A DNA stretch of 64,000 nucleotides from Blastochloris sulfoviridis (GTDB lineage Bacteria > Pseudomonadota > Alphaproteobacteria > Rhizobiales > Xanthobacteraceae). Of this stretch, positions 35,804-44,979 are shown piece by piece; position 1 is the first letter of the stretch, and each line of letters opens with the position of its first letter. Where the stretch lies: positions 1 to 64,000 of the forward strand of contig NZ_VWPL01000006.1 of assembly GCF_008630065.1 (NCBI RefSeq). The letters are read 5' to 3'. The notes under the pieces were generated by a model. That model made no database searches and was not told where the DNA came from. It saw nothing but the letters and a program-made list of their open reading frames with translations. Made by a program: the position numbers and the translations under genes.

Positions 35804-36718
35804 ATGGCAACCCAACGCAACACCCGCCTTGGCCGGCTCGCGCTGATCGGCGTGCCGGCGCTGTGGCTCACGCTGTTCGTCGCCGTGCCGTTCGCCATCG
35901 TCGTGCGCATCTCGCTCTCCGAGAGCGTGATCGCCATGCCACCCTATGAGCCGGTGTTCGATCTCTCCGCGGGCTTTGCGGCGTTTGCCGAGGCGCTGGG
36001 CCGGCTCGATTTCGACAAGTTCGTCTTCCTCACCACCGATCCGCTCTATCTTGAGTCCTACCTCTCCAGCATCCGCATCGCCGGCCTGTCGACGGCGATC
36101 ATCCTGGCGGTCGGCTATCCGATCGCCTACGCCATGGCGCGGGCGCCGAAGGGCACGCAGCCGCTCCTGGTGATGCTGGTGGTGCTGCCGTTCTGGACGT
36201 CGTTTCTGATCCGCGTCTATGCCTGGATGGGCATTCTGGCGCGCGACGGCTTCCTCAACCAGGCGCTCGGCGGGCTCGGCCTGATCAGCGAGCCGCTCGA
36301 CATCCTGTCCACCGACACCGCGGTAATGATCGGCATCGTCTATTCCTATCTGCCGTTCATGGTGCTGCCGCTCTATGCCAGCCTGGAGAAGATGGACTTG
36401 AGCCTGCTGGAGGCCGCCGCCGACCTCGGCTGCCCGCCCTGGCAGGCGTTCTGGCGCATCACCGTGCCGCTGTCGCTGCCCGGCGTGGTGGCCGGCTGCC
36501 TCCTGGTGTTCATCCCGGCGGTCGGCGAGTTCGTGATTCCGGATCTGCTCGGCGGCTCGGACACGCTGATGATCGGCAAGACGCTGTGGAGCGAGTTCTT
36601 CTCCAACCGCGACTGGCCGGTGGCCTCGGCGGTGGCGGTGGTGCTGCTGGTGGCGCTCCTGGTGCCGATCGGCATCTACCAGCACATGCAGGCGCGCCAG
36701 CTGGAGGCGGACCGATGA
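35804..36718 (+). CDS. potH: Polyamine ABC transporter permease (PotH/PotB type)
   Basis: A 304-residue permease with six membrane helices and the EAA loop LLEAAADLGCPPWQAFWRI-type segment facing the ATPase. FIPAVGEFVIPDLLGGSDTLMIG is a strong PotH/PotB signature. GGTGAG at the potG stop places ATG 35804; a GTG at 35792 overlapping that stop is an alternative. No PotF-like binding protein gene is found anywhere in the window. Confidence 0.92.
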   Translation: MATQRNTRLGRLALIGVPALWLTLFVAVPFAIVVRISLSESVIAMPPYEPVFDLSAGFAAFAEALGRLDFDKFVFLTTDPLYLESYLSSIRIAGLSTAIILAVGYPIAYAMARAPKGTQPLLVMLVVLPFWTSFLIRVYAWMGILARDGFLNQALGGLGLISEPLDILSTDTAVMIGIVYSYLPFMVLPLYASLEKMDLSLLEAAADLGCPPWQAFWRITVPLSLPGVVAGCLLVFIPAVGEFVIPDLLGGSDTLMIGKTLWSEFFSNRDWPVASAVAVVLLVALLVPIGIYQHMQARQLEADR

Positions 36719-37527
36719 GACGCTTCGGCGCCTTCCACATCGCCGTGCTGGCGGCGGGCTTCGCCTTCCTCTACGTGCCGATCCTGCTGGTGGTGATCTA
36801 CTCGTTCAACGCCTCGCGCCTCGTCACGGTGTGGGCCGGCTTCTCGACCAAATGGTATGCGGCGCTGCTCGCCAACACCCAGCTGCTCGATGCCGCGCGC
36901 GTCAGCCTGATGGTGGCCGCGGTGTCGGCCACCATCGCCACCGTGCTCGGCACGCTGGTCGCCATCGTGCTGGTACGGTTCGGGCGCTTCCGCGGCCGGC
37001 TGGTGTTCTCCAGCCTGGTCTATGCGCCCCTCGTGATGCCCGAGGTGATCACCGGCCTGTCGCTGCTGCTGCTCTATGTCGCCGTCGCGTTCGACCGCGG
37101 CTTCTGGACAGTGACGCTCGCCCACGTCACCTTCACGCTCAGCTTCGTCGCCATCGTCGTGCAGTCGCGCCTCATCTCGTTCGACCGCTCGCTGGAGGAG
37201 GCGGCGCAGGATCTCGGCTGCCCGCCGGCCGAGACCTTCTTCCGCATCACCTTGCCGATCATCCTGCCGGCGCTTATCGCCGGCTGGCTGCTCGCCTTCA
37301 CGCTGTCGCTGGACGATCTGGTGATCGCCAGCTTCACCTCGGGCCCCGGCGCCACCACCCTGCCGATCCAGATCTATTCGGCGGTGCGGCTTGGCGTGTC
37401 GCCCGAGATCAACGCCGCATCCACCATCCTGATCGGCCTCGTCACCCTGGCGGTGATCGCGTTCTCGCTCTCAACCAAGCGCTCGGAGGTCGAGCGCCAG
37501 CGGGCCGAACGCGGCGCCGCCACCTAG
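36715..37527 (+). CDS. potI: Polyamine ABC transporter permease (PotI/PotC type)
   Basis: A 270-residue permease with six helices and an EAA motif (LEEAAQDLGCPPAETFFRIT). FLYVPILLVVIYSFNASRL at the N-terminus and LSLDDLVIASFTSGPGATTLP near the end are typical of PotI/PotC. ATG overlaps the potH stop (ATGA). It pairs with PotH in the membrane. Confidence 0.93.
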   Translation: MRRFGAFHIAVLAAGFAFLYVPILLVVIYSFNASRLVTVWAGFSTKWYAALLANTQLLDAARVSLMVAAVSATIATVLGTLVAIVLVRFGRFRGRLVFSSLVYAPLVMPEVITGLSLLLLYVAVAFDRGFWTVTLAHVTFTLSFVAIVVQSRLISFDRSLEEAAQDLGCPPAETFFRITLPIILPALIAGWLLAFTLSLDDLVIASFTSGPGATTLPIQIYSAVRLGVSPEINAASTILIGLVTLAVIAFSLSTKRSEVERQRAERGAAT

Positions 37528-37550
37528 GAATCCAACCCGGAGGGGGTTTC

Positions 37551-38867
37551 ATGCTCTACGTTCAATCCATCGAGCGCGCCCGCGAGTCGGCCATCGGCCG
37601 CGAGGGCGTGTCGGACGCGGCGCTCGGCGCGGCGCTGGCGCGCACCGAGGCGGCGCTGAAGGTGGTGCGCGCCTGGCACGCCGACGGCAGCCTGCCGCTG
37701 CTCGGCCTGCCGGCCGAGAGCGCCGACGTCGCGGCGCTGAAGCCGGTCGTCGCGCGCTTTGCCGGCGCCACCGACCTCGTCTTCCTCGGCACCGGCGGCT
37801 CGGCGCTGGGCGGCCAGACCGTGGCGCAGCTCGCCGACCACTTGGTGCCGGGGGCCGCCCCCTTCCGCGCCGGGCCGCGCGTCCATTTCATGGACAATCT
37901 CGATCCCTTGAGCTTCGCCGCGCTGCTTGCGCACGTGCCGCTCGCCACCGCCCGCTTCATCGCCATCTCGAAATCCGGCGGCACCGGCGAGACGCTGATG
38001 CAGACCATCGCCGTGCTCGACACGCTGAAGAAGGCCGGGCTCGAATCCCGCATCCCCGAACTGGTGTTCGGCCTGTCGGAGCCGGCCAAGCCCGGCAAGA
38101 CGAACGGCCTGCGCACGCTGCTGGAGGCCTTCGGCGTCACCATGATGGAGCACCACACCGGCGTCGGCGGCCGCTTCTCGGTCTTGACCAATGTCGGCCT
38201 GCTGCCGGCGGCCGCCCTCGGCCTCGACGCCCAGGCGATCCGCGCCGGAGCCCAGGAGGTGATGGACGCGGTGCTGTCGGGCAAGCCGGCCGCCGAGGTG
38301 GCCCCGGCGCTCGGCGCGGCAACCGCGCTCGCGCTCGCCGAGGAGCGCGGCAAGACCATCGCGGTGGTGATGGCCTATGCCGACCGGCTGGCGATGTTCA
38401 CCAAATGGTACGTGCAGCTATGGGCCGAAAGCCTGGGCAAGGAGGGCCACGGCACGACGCCGGTGGGCGCGCTCGGCCCGGTCGACCAGCACAGCCAGCT
38501 CCAGCTCTATCTCGCCGGCCCGAAGGACAAGTTCTTCACGGTCATCACCACCGGCGTCAAAGGCAAGGGGCCCAAGCTCGATCCCGAACTGTCGAAGATC
38601 GCGGGCGAGCCGGGCTTCGGCGGGCGGACCATCGGCGACCTCGTCGCCGCCCAGGGCCGCGCCACCGCCGACACGCTGGCGAAGAACGGCCTGCCCACCC
38701 GCACCATCCATGTCGAGACGCTCGACGAGCGCTCGCTCGGCGCGCTCCTGATGCACTTCATGCTGGAGACGATCATCGCCGCCCAGCTTCTCGGCATCGA
38801 CGCCTTCGACCAGCCGGCGGTCGAGGAAGGCAAGATCCTGGCGAAGCAGTATCTGGCGGAGAGCTGA
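37551..38867 (+). CDS. pgi: Glucose-6-phosphate isomerase
   Basis: A 438-residue isomerase of glucose-6-P and fructose-6-P, shorter than the 550-residue E. coli type. It has the SIS-domain FLGTGGSALGGQTVAQL, ISKSGGTGETLM, and the family segments WAESLGKEGHGTTPVGALGPVDQHSQLQLY (split here across 310–345) with the active-site Glu and His. It starts 23 bases after potI with GGAGGGGG upstream. It is thus likely read from the polyamine operon promoter, an unexpected pairing of import and central metabolism. Confidence 0.9.
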   Translation: MLYVQSIERARESAIGREGVSDAALGAALARTEAALKVVRAWHADGSLPLLGLPAESADVAALKPVVARFAGATDLVFLGTGGSALGGQTVAQLADHLVPGAAPFRAGPRVHFMDNLDPLSFAALLAHVPLATARFIAISKSGGTGETLMQTIAVLDTLKKAGLESRIPELVFGLSEPAKPGKTNGLRTLLEAFGVTMMEHHTGVGGRFSVLTNVGLLPAAALGLDAQAIRAGAQEVMDAVLSGKPAAEVAPALGAATALALAEERGKTIAVVMAYADRLAMFTKWYVQLWAESLGKEGHGTTPVGALGPVDQHSQLQLYLAGPKDKFFTVITTGVKGKGPKLDPELSKIAGEPGFGGRTIGDLVAAQGRATADTLAKNGLPTRTIHVETLDERSLGALLMHFMLETIIAAQLLGIDAFDQPAVEEGKILAKQYLAES

Positions 38868-38930
38868 TCGGCGCGCGGGGAGCGGTTGATCCGGCTCGAT
38901 GCGCCGGAAACCGCACCCCCCGCCAGCGGC

Positions 38931-40397
38931 TCAGCCGCCGGTGCCGCCCACGGTGATGCGGTCCATGCGCAGCGTCGGCTGGCCGACGCCCACCGGCACG
39001 CCCTGGCCGGCCTTGCCGCAGGTGCCGATGCCGGGGTCGAGTTCCAGGTCGTCGCCGATCATGGTGACGCGGTGCAGGTCGGAGGGGCCGTTGCCGATCA
39101 GCATCGCCCCCTTCACCGGCGCGCCGACCTTGCCGTTCTCGATGCGGTAGGCCTCGGTGCAGTTGAAGACGTACTTGCCCGAGGTGATGTCCACCTGCCC
39201 GCCGCCGAACGAGACGGCATAGAGCCCGTTCTTCACCGAGGCGATGATCTCCTCCGGGCTGTGGCTGCCGCCCATCATCACGGTGTTGGTCATCCGCGGC
39301 ATGGGGATGTGGGCGTGGCTCTCGCGCCGGCCGTTGCCGGTGGGGGCCATGCCCATCAGCCGGGCGTTCTGGCGGTCCTGCATGTAGCCGACCAGGATTC
39401 CGTCCTCGATCAGCACGGTGCGGTGCGTCGGCGTGCCCTCGTCATCGACGGTGAGCGAGCCGCGCCGGCCGGCGATGGTGCCGTCGTCGACCACGGTGAC
39501 GCCCTTGGCCGCGACCTGCTGGCCGAGCAGGCCGGCGAAGGCCGAGGTCTTCTTGCGGTTGAAATCACCCTCCAGCCCGTGGCCGATCGCCTCGTGCAGC
39601 ATGATGCCCGGCCAGCCCTTGCCCAGCACCACGTCGAGCTCGCCGGCCGGCGCCGGCACCGCCTCCAGATTGACCAGGGCCTGGCGCAGCGCCTCGTCCA
39701 CCGCGGCCTTCCAGGTCTCGGGCACGATCACCCGCTCGAAGGCCTCGCGTCCGCCAAGGCCGTAGCTGCCGGCCTCCATGCGGCCACCCTGCTCGACCAC
39801 CACGCTGACCGACAGCCGCACCAGCGGGCGCACGTCGCGCACCCGCGTGCCGTCCGCCCGGAAGATCTCGACGACCTGCCACGTGCCGGCGAGGCCGGCC
39901 GACACCTGCCTGACGCGGGGATCGCGGCCCCTCGCATAGGCGTCGATCTCGGCGAGCAGCCGGGTCTTGGCCTCGAAGCCCGGCGCCTCCAGCGGGTTCT
40001 CGTCGCCATAGAGGCGGACATTGGTGCGCTCGGGCGGCAGCGCCAGCGTGCCGCGATAGCCCGAGGCGACCGCCCGCACCGCGTCGGCGGCGCGCAGCAG
40101 CGCGGCTTCCGACAGCGAGGAGGCGTGGGCGTAGCCGGCGGCTTCGCCCTTCACCGCCCTGAGGCCGAACCCCTGGGAGGTGTCGTAGCTCGCCGTCTTC
40201 AGCCGGCCGTTGTCGAAGACCAGCGACTCGTTCTGGCAGTATTCGAGGAACAGCTCGCCGTCGTCGGCCCCCTCCAGCGCGTTGCCGAGCAGCCGCTCGA
40301 TCGCGCTCAGGTTGAGCCCCAGGCAGGCAAAAAGCGACAGGGTCTGGGCGGAGGACGGCGAAGACTTGTAGGCGAGCGGCGATCTGGAAGCTGACAT
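38931..40397 (-). CDS. tldD: Metalloprotease TldD
   Basis: A 488-residue TldD subunit of the TldD/TldE protease. The zinc-binding motif is HEAIGH (268–273) with the distal Cys in NCTEAYRIENGK. The complex trims peptides such as CcdA antitoxin and microcin B17 precursors and works with gyrase-related processes. The partner pmbA/tldE is not in this window. The stop lies 64 bases after the pgi stop on the opposite strand (convergent). Confidence 0.95.
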   Translation of the reverse strand: MSASRSPLAYKSSPSSAQTLSLFACLGLNLSAIERLLGNALEGADDGELFLEYCQNESLVFDNGRLKTASYDTSQGFGLRAVKGEAAGYAHASSLSEAALLRAADAVRAVASGYRGTLALPPERTNVRLYGDENPLEAPGFEAKTRLLAEIDAYARGRDPRVRQVSAGLAGTWQVVEIFRADGTRVRDVRPLVRLSVSVVVEQGGRMEAGSYGLGGREAFERVIVPETWKAAVDEALRQALVNLEAVPAPAGELDVVLGKGWPGIMLHEAIGHGLEGDFNRKKTSAFAGLLGQQVAAKGVTVVDDGTIAGRRGSLTVDDEGTPTHRTVLIEDGILVGYMQDRQNARLMGMAPTGNGRRESHAHIPMPRMTNTVMMGGSHSPEEIIASVKNGLYAVSFGGGQVDITSGKYVFNCTEAYRIENGKVGAPVKGAMLIGNGPSDLHRVTMIGDDLELDPGIGTCGKAGQGVPVGVGQPTLRMDRITVGGTGG

Positions 40398-40462
40398 TGC
40401 GGGCTCCGGGGTGACCCTCAGAACCTAGGGTCCCGGCCCGACGATTGCCAGCTTGCGCAACG

Positions 40463-40966
40463 TCAGGGCAGCTTGTCGAACCCGTCGCCGAAGCCGTTGA
40501 GCAGCAGCGGGATGCCGATGCCCTCCTCCGGCGTCTGGAAGATGATGAAGGTCGCCTGCTTGCCGACCCGAAGCTGGGCCAGCAGCTTCTCGTCCATCAC
40601 CACCTCGGCGACGCAGCCATTGGGCAGGCAGCGCACGAAGCCGGCGCGGCCGATGTCGGCGTCGTCGATGCGCAGGCCGAGCCCGGAGGGGAGAAGCACG
40701 CCCAAGGGCGCCAGCACCCGCATCAGCCGCGCCTTCTGGTCGGCGGTCTTGAGCACGATGACGGTGAGGCCGACATTGGGCCGGTCCTCGGCGGTGACGC
40801 TCTGCACCAGGGCGCACTGCTCGCCCTGGGAGCCCGGCGGGGTGTCGCAGCGTATCTGCCAGTCGCCATGCACGGACTTGACCACACCCTGGGCACTGGC
40901 CGGCCCGGCGATGGAGGCGGCCAACGCCGCCGCGGCAAGGATCCGAACGCCCCAGAGCTTCGTCAT
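40463..40966 (-). CDS. Invasion-associated locus B (IalB) family protein
   Basis: A 167-residue exported protein. A signal peptide covers residues 1–25 (ILAAAALAASIAGPASA, cleavage before QG). The mature part begins VKSVHGDWQIRCDTPPG, a typical IalB start, and has four cysteines (IRC…QC and VRCLPNGC) likely forming two disulfides. The family, named from Bartonella, is widespread in non-pathogenic Rhizobiales; its periplasmic role is unclear. It is upstream of tldD in the same direction. Confidence 0.88.
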   Translation of the reverse strand: MTKLWGVRILAAAALAASIAGPASAQGVVKSVHGDWQIRCDTPPGSQGEQCALVQSVTAEDRPNVGLTVIVLKTADQKARLMRVLAPLGVLLPSGLGLRIDDADIGRAGFVRCLPNGCVAEVVMDEKLLAQLRVGKQATFIIFQTPEEGIGIPLLLNGFGDGFDKLP

Positions 40967-41189
40967 CGTCAACGCCTCCGCCGGCACGAATCGTCGCGCC
41001 AGCCCTGTCCAATCTGCCATGCCATCGGGACATCGCCCAAAAATCGTGTCAAGAACAAGGGCAAGTTTGCCAAACCGGCAATCGGGCCGCCAGCCGGGCC
41101 GCTCAAGCTTGCCCGCCTTTCGCCCGTCCCCTCGCGAGCAACCACGGGCCCGACAGGGTTGGGCCGGTTCCTCGCGGTCCGGTCTTGCC

Positions 41190-41233
41190 GCATTCTCTCT
41201 CGCAAAACCGGTTCCCACTTTTGCGGAGAATGC
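41190..41233 (-). repeat. Dispersed palindromic repeat, family A, short copy
   Basis: A perfect 8-bp outer arm, GCATTCTC (41190–41197) with GAGAATGC (41226–41233), encloses CGCAAAACCGGTTCCCACTT. Module 1 only, minus orientation. It lies between divergent ialB and thrC, 32 bases before the thrC start. Confidence 0.9.
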
Positions 41234-41264
41234 TTTAGGGTCCGCGCGAACACGGAACGCACCC

Positions 41265-42680
41265 ATGCACTATGTCTCGACCCGGGGCGAAGCCCCGGTG
41301 CTCGGCTTCGCCGACGCGCTTCTGGCCGGTCTTGCCCGCGATGGCGGGCTCTACGTCCCGGACCACTGGCCCGCTTTTGAGGCCCCGACCTTCGCCGGCT
41401 TTGCCGGCCAGCGCTATGCCGACGTGGCCAAGGCGGTGATGGCGCCGTTCGTCGCCGACGCCATCCCGGCCGCCGCCTTCGGCCGCATGGTCGAGGACGC
41501 CTATGCCGGCTTCCACCACCCGGCGGTGTGCCCGCTGGTCCAGCTTTCCGAGCGCGAATGGGTGCTGGAGCTGTTCCGCGGGCCGACGCTGGCCTTCAAG
41601 GACGTCGCCATGCAGCTGCTCGGGCGGCTGATGGATCACGTCCTGGCCGAACGCGACGCGCGCGCCACCATCGTCGGCGCCACCTCGGGCGACACCGGCG
41701 GCGCGGCGATCGAGGCGTTCCGCGGCCGCGAGCGGGTCGATGTGGTGATGCTGTTCCCGCACGGCCGGGTGTCCGACGTGCAGCGGCGGATGATGACCAC
41801 CCCCACCGACGCCAACATCCACGCGGTGGCGATCGAGGGCACGTTCGACGACTGCCAGGCGATCCTGAAGGCGCTGTTCAACGACCATGCCTTCCGCGAC
41901 ACGGTGCGGCTGTCCGGCGTCAACTCCATCAACTGGGCGCGGCTGGTCGCCCAGATCGTCTATTACGTCACGGCGGCGGCGGCGCTTGGCGGGCCGCAGC
42001 GCAAGGTGGCGTTCTCGGTGCCGACCGGCAATTTCGGCGACGTGTTCGCCGGCTATGTGGCGGCCAGGATGGGCCTGCCGGTGGAGAAGCTGATCGTCGC
42101 CACCAATGTCAACGACATCCTGGCCCGCACGCTGGCCAGCGGCGTCTATGAGCCGCGCGAGGTGGTGGCCACCACCTCGCCGTCGATGGACATCCAGGTG
42201 TCGTCCAATTTCGAGCGCCTGCTGTTCGACGCCGGCGGCCGCGACGCCGCCAAGGTGCGCCGCCAGATGGCCGACCTTGCGGAAACCGGCCGCTTCGCGG
42301 TCGATTCCCTGACGCTTTCCGCCATCGGCGGCGTGTTCGGCGCCGCCCGCGCCGACGAGGCGGAGGTCATGGCCACCATCGCCGACACCTGGAAGCGCGC
42401 CGGCTATCTGCTCGACCCGCACACCGCGGTGGGGCTCGCCGCCGCCCGCAAGGTCGAAACCGCGCGCGACGTGCCGGTGGTGGTGCTGGGCACCGCCCAC
42501 CCGGCCAAGTTCCCCGACGCGGTGGAGGCGGCCTGCGGCATCCGCCCGGCCTTGCCGGCGGCGCTCGGCGACCTGATGACCCGGCCGGAGCGGATGGCCG
42601 TGCTGCCCAACGACGCCGCCACTGTGGCCCGCTTCGTCGCCGAGCGCTCGCGCGCCGTGCGTCCGGGAGCCGCCGCATGA
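41265..42680 (+). CDS. thrC: Threonine synthase
   Basis: A 471-residue PLP enzyme converting O-phosphohomoserine to threonine. Features: YVSTRGEAPVLGFADALLAGLARDGGLYVP (family N-terminus, spread over 3–32), PLP Lys112 in LAFKDVAMQ, the ATSGDTGGAAIEAF loop and the PTGNFGDVFAGY phosphate-binding segment. Length matches the proteobacterial type. Its stop overlaps the next gene (ATGA). It starts 32 bases after a family A hairpin. Confidence 0.96.
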   Translation: MHYVSTRGEAPVLGFADALLAGLARDGGLYVPDHWPAFEAPTFAGFAGQRYADVAKAVMAPFVADAIPAAAFGRMVEDAYAGFHHPAVCPLVQLSEREWVLELFRGPTLAFKDVAMQLLGRLMDHVLAERDARATIVGATSGDTGGAAIEAFRGRERVDVVMLFPHGRVSDVQRRMMTTPTDANIHAVAIEGTFDDCQAILKALFNDHAFRDTVRLSGVNSINWARLVAQIVYYVTAAAALGGPQRKVAFSVPTGNFGDVFAGYVAARMGLPVEKLIVATNVNDILARTLASGVYEPREVVATTSPSMDIQVSSNFERLLFDAGGRDAAKVRRQMADLAETGRFAVDSLTLSAIGGVFGAARADEAEVMATIADTWKRAGYLLDPHTAVGLAAARKVETARDVPVVVLGTAHPAKFPDAVEAACGIRPALPAALGDLMTRPERMAVLPNDAATVARFVAERSRAVRPGAAA

Positions 42681-43948
42681 GACTGCGCCTGACGCGCCTG
42701 GAAAGCGGGCTGACCGTCGCCACCCACGCCATGCCGGAGCTGAAGACCGCCGCACTCGGCGTGTGGGTCGGCGCCGGGGCGCGCCATGAGCGCCCCGACG
42801 AGCACGGCATCTCGCACCTTTTGGAGCACATGGCGTTCAAGGGCACCCGCCGGCGCAGCGCGCGGGCCATCGCCGAGGAGATCGAGGCGGTGGGCGGCGA
42901 CCTGAACGCCGCGACCTCGGTGGAGACCACCGCCTATTACGCCCATGTGCTGGGCGAGGACGTCTGGCTCGGCCTCGACATCCTGGCCGACATCCTCACC
43001 GACTCGGTGTTCGACCCCGACGAGCTGGCGCGCGAGCAGAGCGTGATCGTCCAGGAGATCGGCGCCGCCAACGACACGCCCGACGACATCGTCTACGACC
43101 ATGTCCAGGCGGTGGCCTTCCCCGATCAGGCGATCGGCCGCTCGATCCTGGGCACGCCGGAGTCGGTGCGCGCGCTCGGCCGCGACCGGCTGACCGACTA
43201 TCTGGCGCGCCACTATCTCACCGGCCAGACGGTGGTTGTGGCGGCCGGCGCCGTCGAGCACGACCAGCTCGTCGCCGCCGCCGGCGCGCGGCTTTCCGGC
43301 ATCGCCCAGGGCATTGCGCCCGAGCCGGCGGCGGCGGTGTGGCAGGGCGGCTCGCTGATCGACGGGCGCGACATCGATCAGGCCAACATGATCCTCGCCT
43401 TCGAGGGCGTGGACTATCACGACCCCAGCTATTACGCGCTGCAGGCCTTCACCATCGTGGTCGGCGGCGGCATGTCGTCCCGCCTGTTCCAGGAGGTGCG
43501 CGAAAGCCGCGGGCTCGCCTATTCGGTGTTCGGCTTCCACTGGCCCTATGCCGACACCGGCCTGTTCGGCGTCTATGCCGGCACCGACGAGTCCGACATC
43601 GCCGAAGCGATGCGGGTGATCGCCGGCGAGCTCGACGCCGCGGCGGGCAACATCACCGCCGCCGAGGTGGCGCGCGCCAAGGCGCAGATGAAGGCCGGCC
43701 TGCTGATGGCCATGGAGCGGCCGGCGTCGCGCGCCGAGCAGATCGCCCGCCAGATCCTGTTCCACGGCCGCCCGCTCGACCCCGACGAGGTGGTCGCCCG
43801 CATCGACGCGCTTTCCGTCGAGGATGTGCGTATGGCGGGCCGAATGATGCTCGACCGCGGCAAGCCGGCCTTTGCCGGCGTCGGACCGGCCGGCGGTCTT
43901 GAATCCGCGGTCGGCATCGCCGACAGTCTGCGCAATCCGGCGGCGTGA
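42677..43948 (+). CDS. M16-family zinc peptidase (processing-peptidase-like)
   Basis: A 423-residue inverzincin. The active motif HLLEH has His47, Glu50 and His51, with the distal Glu in REQSVIVQEIGAANDTP. The region GGGMSSRLFQEVRESRGLAYSV lies in the second half. It resembles mitochondrial processing peptidase beta and RPP of alphaproteobacteria. The thrC–M16 pair is conserved in Rhizobiales. Start overlaps the thrC stop, so the two are co-translated. Confidence 0.93.
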   Translation: MRLRLTRLESGLTVATHAMPELKTAALGVWVGAGARHERPDEHGISHLLEHMAFKGTRRRSARAIAEEIEAVGGDLNAATSVETTAYYAHVLGEDVWLGLDILADILTDSVFDPDELAREQSVIVQEIGAANDTPDDIVYDHVQAVAFPDQAIGRSILGTPESVRALGRDRLTDYLARHYLTGQTVVVAAGAVEHDQLVAAAGARLSGIAQGIAPEPAAAVWQGGSLIDGRDIDQANMILAFEGVDYHDPSYYALQAFTIVVGGGMSSRLFQEVRESRGLAYSVFGFHWPYADTGLFGVYAGTDESDIAEAMRVIAGELDAAAGNITAAEVARAKAQMKAGLLMAMERPASRAEQIARQILFHGRPLDPDEVVARIDALSVEDVRMAGRMMLDRGKPAFAGVGPAGGLESAVGIADSLRNPAA

Positions 43949-43975
43949 GGCCCCGGGAAGACCGGACGAGGCGGC

Positions 43976-44557
43976 ATGGGATTGTTCGGACCAGTCCCCT
44001 GGTCGGAGCCGTCGGTTCCGGCCATCGGCGCGGCCGGAGTGGTGCTGCGCACGCCGCAGATGGCCGACTACGAGGCGTGGGCCGAACTGCGGGCCATGAG
44101 CCGCGACTTCCTGCGGCCGTGGGAGCCGACCTGGCCGGCCGACGACCTGACGCGCAGCGCCTTCCGCCGCCGGCTCCGGCGCTATGCGCGCGACCAGCGC
44201 GAGGATCTCGCCTATCCGTTCCTGGTGTTCCGCGCCGATGACGACGTGCTGGTCGGCGGGCTGACGCTGTCAAACGTGCGGCGCGGCGTCGCCCAGAGCG
44301 CGTCGCTCGGCTACTGGATGGGCCTGCCTTATGCCGGGCGCGGCCACATGAGCGCGGCGGTCGGCGCGCTGGTGCCGTTCGCGTTCCGCACGCTGCGCCT
44401 GCACCGGATCGAGGCGGCGTGCGTGCCGACCAACCAGCCCTCGATCCGCCTGCTGGAACGCAACCAGTTCGAGCGCGAGGGCTACGCCCGGCGCTATCTG
44501 TGCATCAATGGCGAATGGGCCGACCACTACCTCTATGCCCGCGTGCGGGAGGAGTGA
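43976..44557 (+). CDS. GNAT acetyltransferase (RimJ/RimL-like)
   Basis: A 193-residue acetyltransferase of the RimJ/RimL group: VVLRTPQMADYEAWAELR at the N-terminus, SLGYWMGLPYAGRGHMSAAVGALVPFAF as the acetyl-CoA region, and the typical RIEAACVPTNQPSIRLLERNQFEREGYARRYL. It likely acetylates a protein N-terminus, perhaps ribosomal protein S5. It follows the M16 peptidase by 27 bases in the conserved thrC cluster. Confidence 0.9.
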   Translation: MGLFGPVPWSEPSVPAIGAAGVVLRTPQMADYEAWAELRAMSRDFLRPWEPTWPADDLTRSAFRRRLRRYARDQREDLAYPFLVFRADDDVLVGGLTLSNVRRGVAQSASLGYWMGLPYAGRGHMSAAVGALVPFAFRTLRLHRIEAACVPTNQPSIRLLERNQFEREGYARRYLCINGEWADHYLYARVREE

Positions 44558-44560
44558 GCC

Positions 44561-44881
44561 TCACCGCGGGGCGGCGATGATCACCGCGGCGCCGATCAGG
44601 CAGATCGCCGTGCCGGCGATGTCCCAGCGGTCGGGGAAGACGCCTTCCACCGCCCACAGCCACGCCAGCGACGCGGCGATATAGACGCCGCCATAGGCGG
44701 CATAGGCGCGGCCCGCCGCGGCGCTGTCGACCTGGGTGAGAAGCGTGGCGAACAGGATCAGCGAGCCGATACCGGGCACCAGCCACAGCGCCGACTTGCC
44801 GAGCCGCAGCCACCCCCAGAAGGCGAAGCAGCCGGCGATTTCCGCAAGGGCGGCGCCGATATAGGCGAGCGCAGTGGCCAT
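44561..44881 (-). CDS. YnfA/UPF0060 family membrane protein
   Basis: A 106-residue protein with four membrane helices matching the YnfA family ([48 protein letters not shown]). It is SMR-like; efflux roles have been proposed for relatives. ATG 44881 begins directly at the first helix; upstream codons arise from noise. Convergent with the GNAT gene, with three bases between their stops. Confidence 0.88.
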   Translation of the reverse strand: MATALAYIGAALAEIAGCFAFWGWLRLGKSALWLVPGIGSLILFATLLTQVDSAAAGRAYAAYGGVYIAASLAWLWAVEGVFPDRWDIAGTAICLIGAAVIIAAPR

Positions 44882-44930
44882 GGTCTGTCGGAGCCTGCCG
44901 TGGTCGGAAGGACGCGTTAAGCTATTGCTT

Positions 44931-44979
44931 GAGCATGATGTCTTCGCAAAACCGGTTCCCACTTTTGCGCATCATGCTC
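44931..44979 (-). repeat. Dispersed palindromic repeat, family A, short copy acting as gene end
   Basis: GAGCATGATG (44931–44940) and CATCATGCTC (44970–44979) form a perfect 10-bp outer arm around the family core CGCAAAACCGGTTCCCACTT. Its last base is the last base of the TAG stop codon of the adjacent minus-strand gene, so it folds as a hairpin exactly at that gene's end. Confidence 0.9.

Noticed and set aside
44561-44962. Longer 133-residue start for the YnfA-like protein
   Set aside because: The extra 27 residues come from a family A repeat and non-conserved sequence; the first helix starts at the ATG at 44881.
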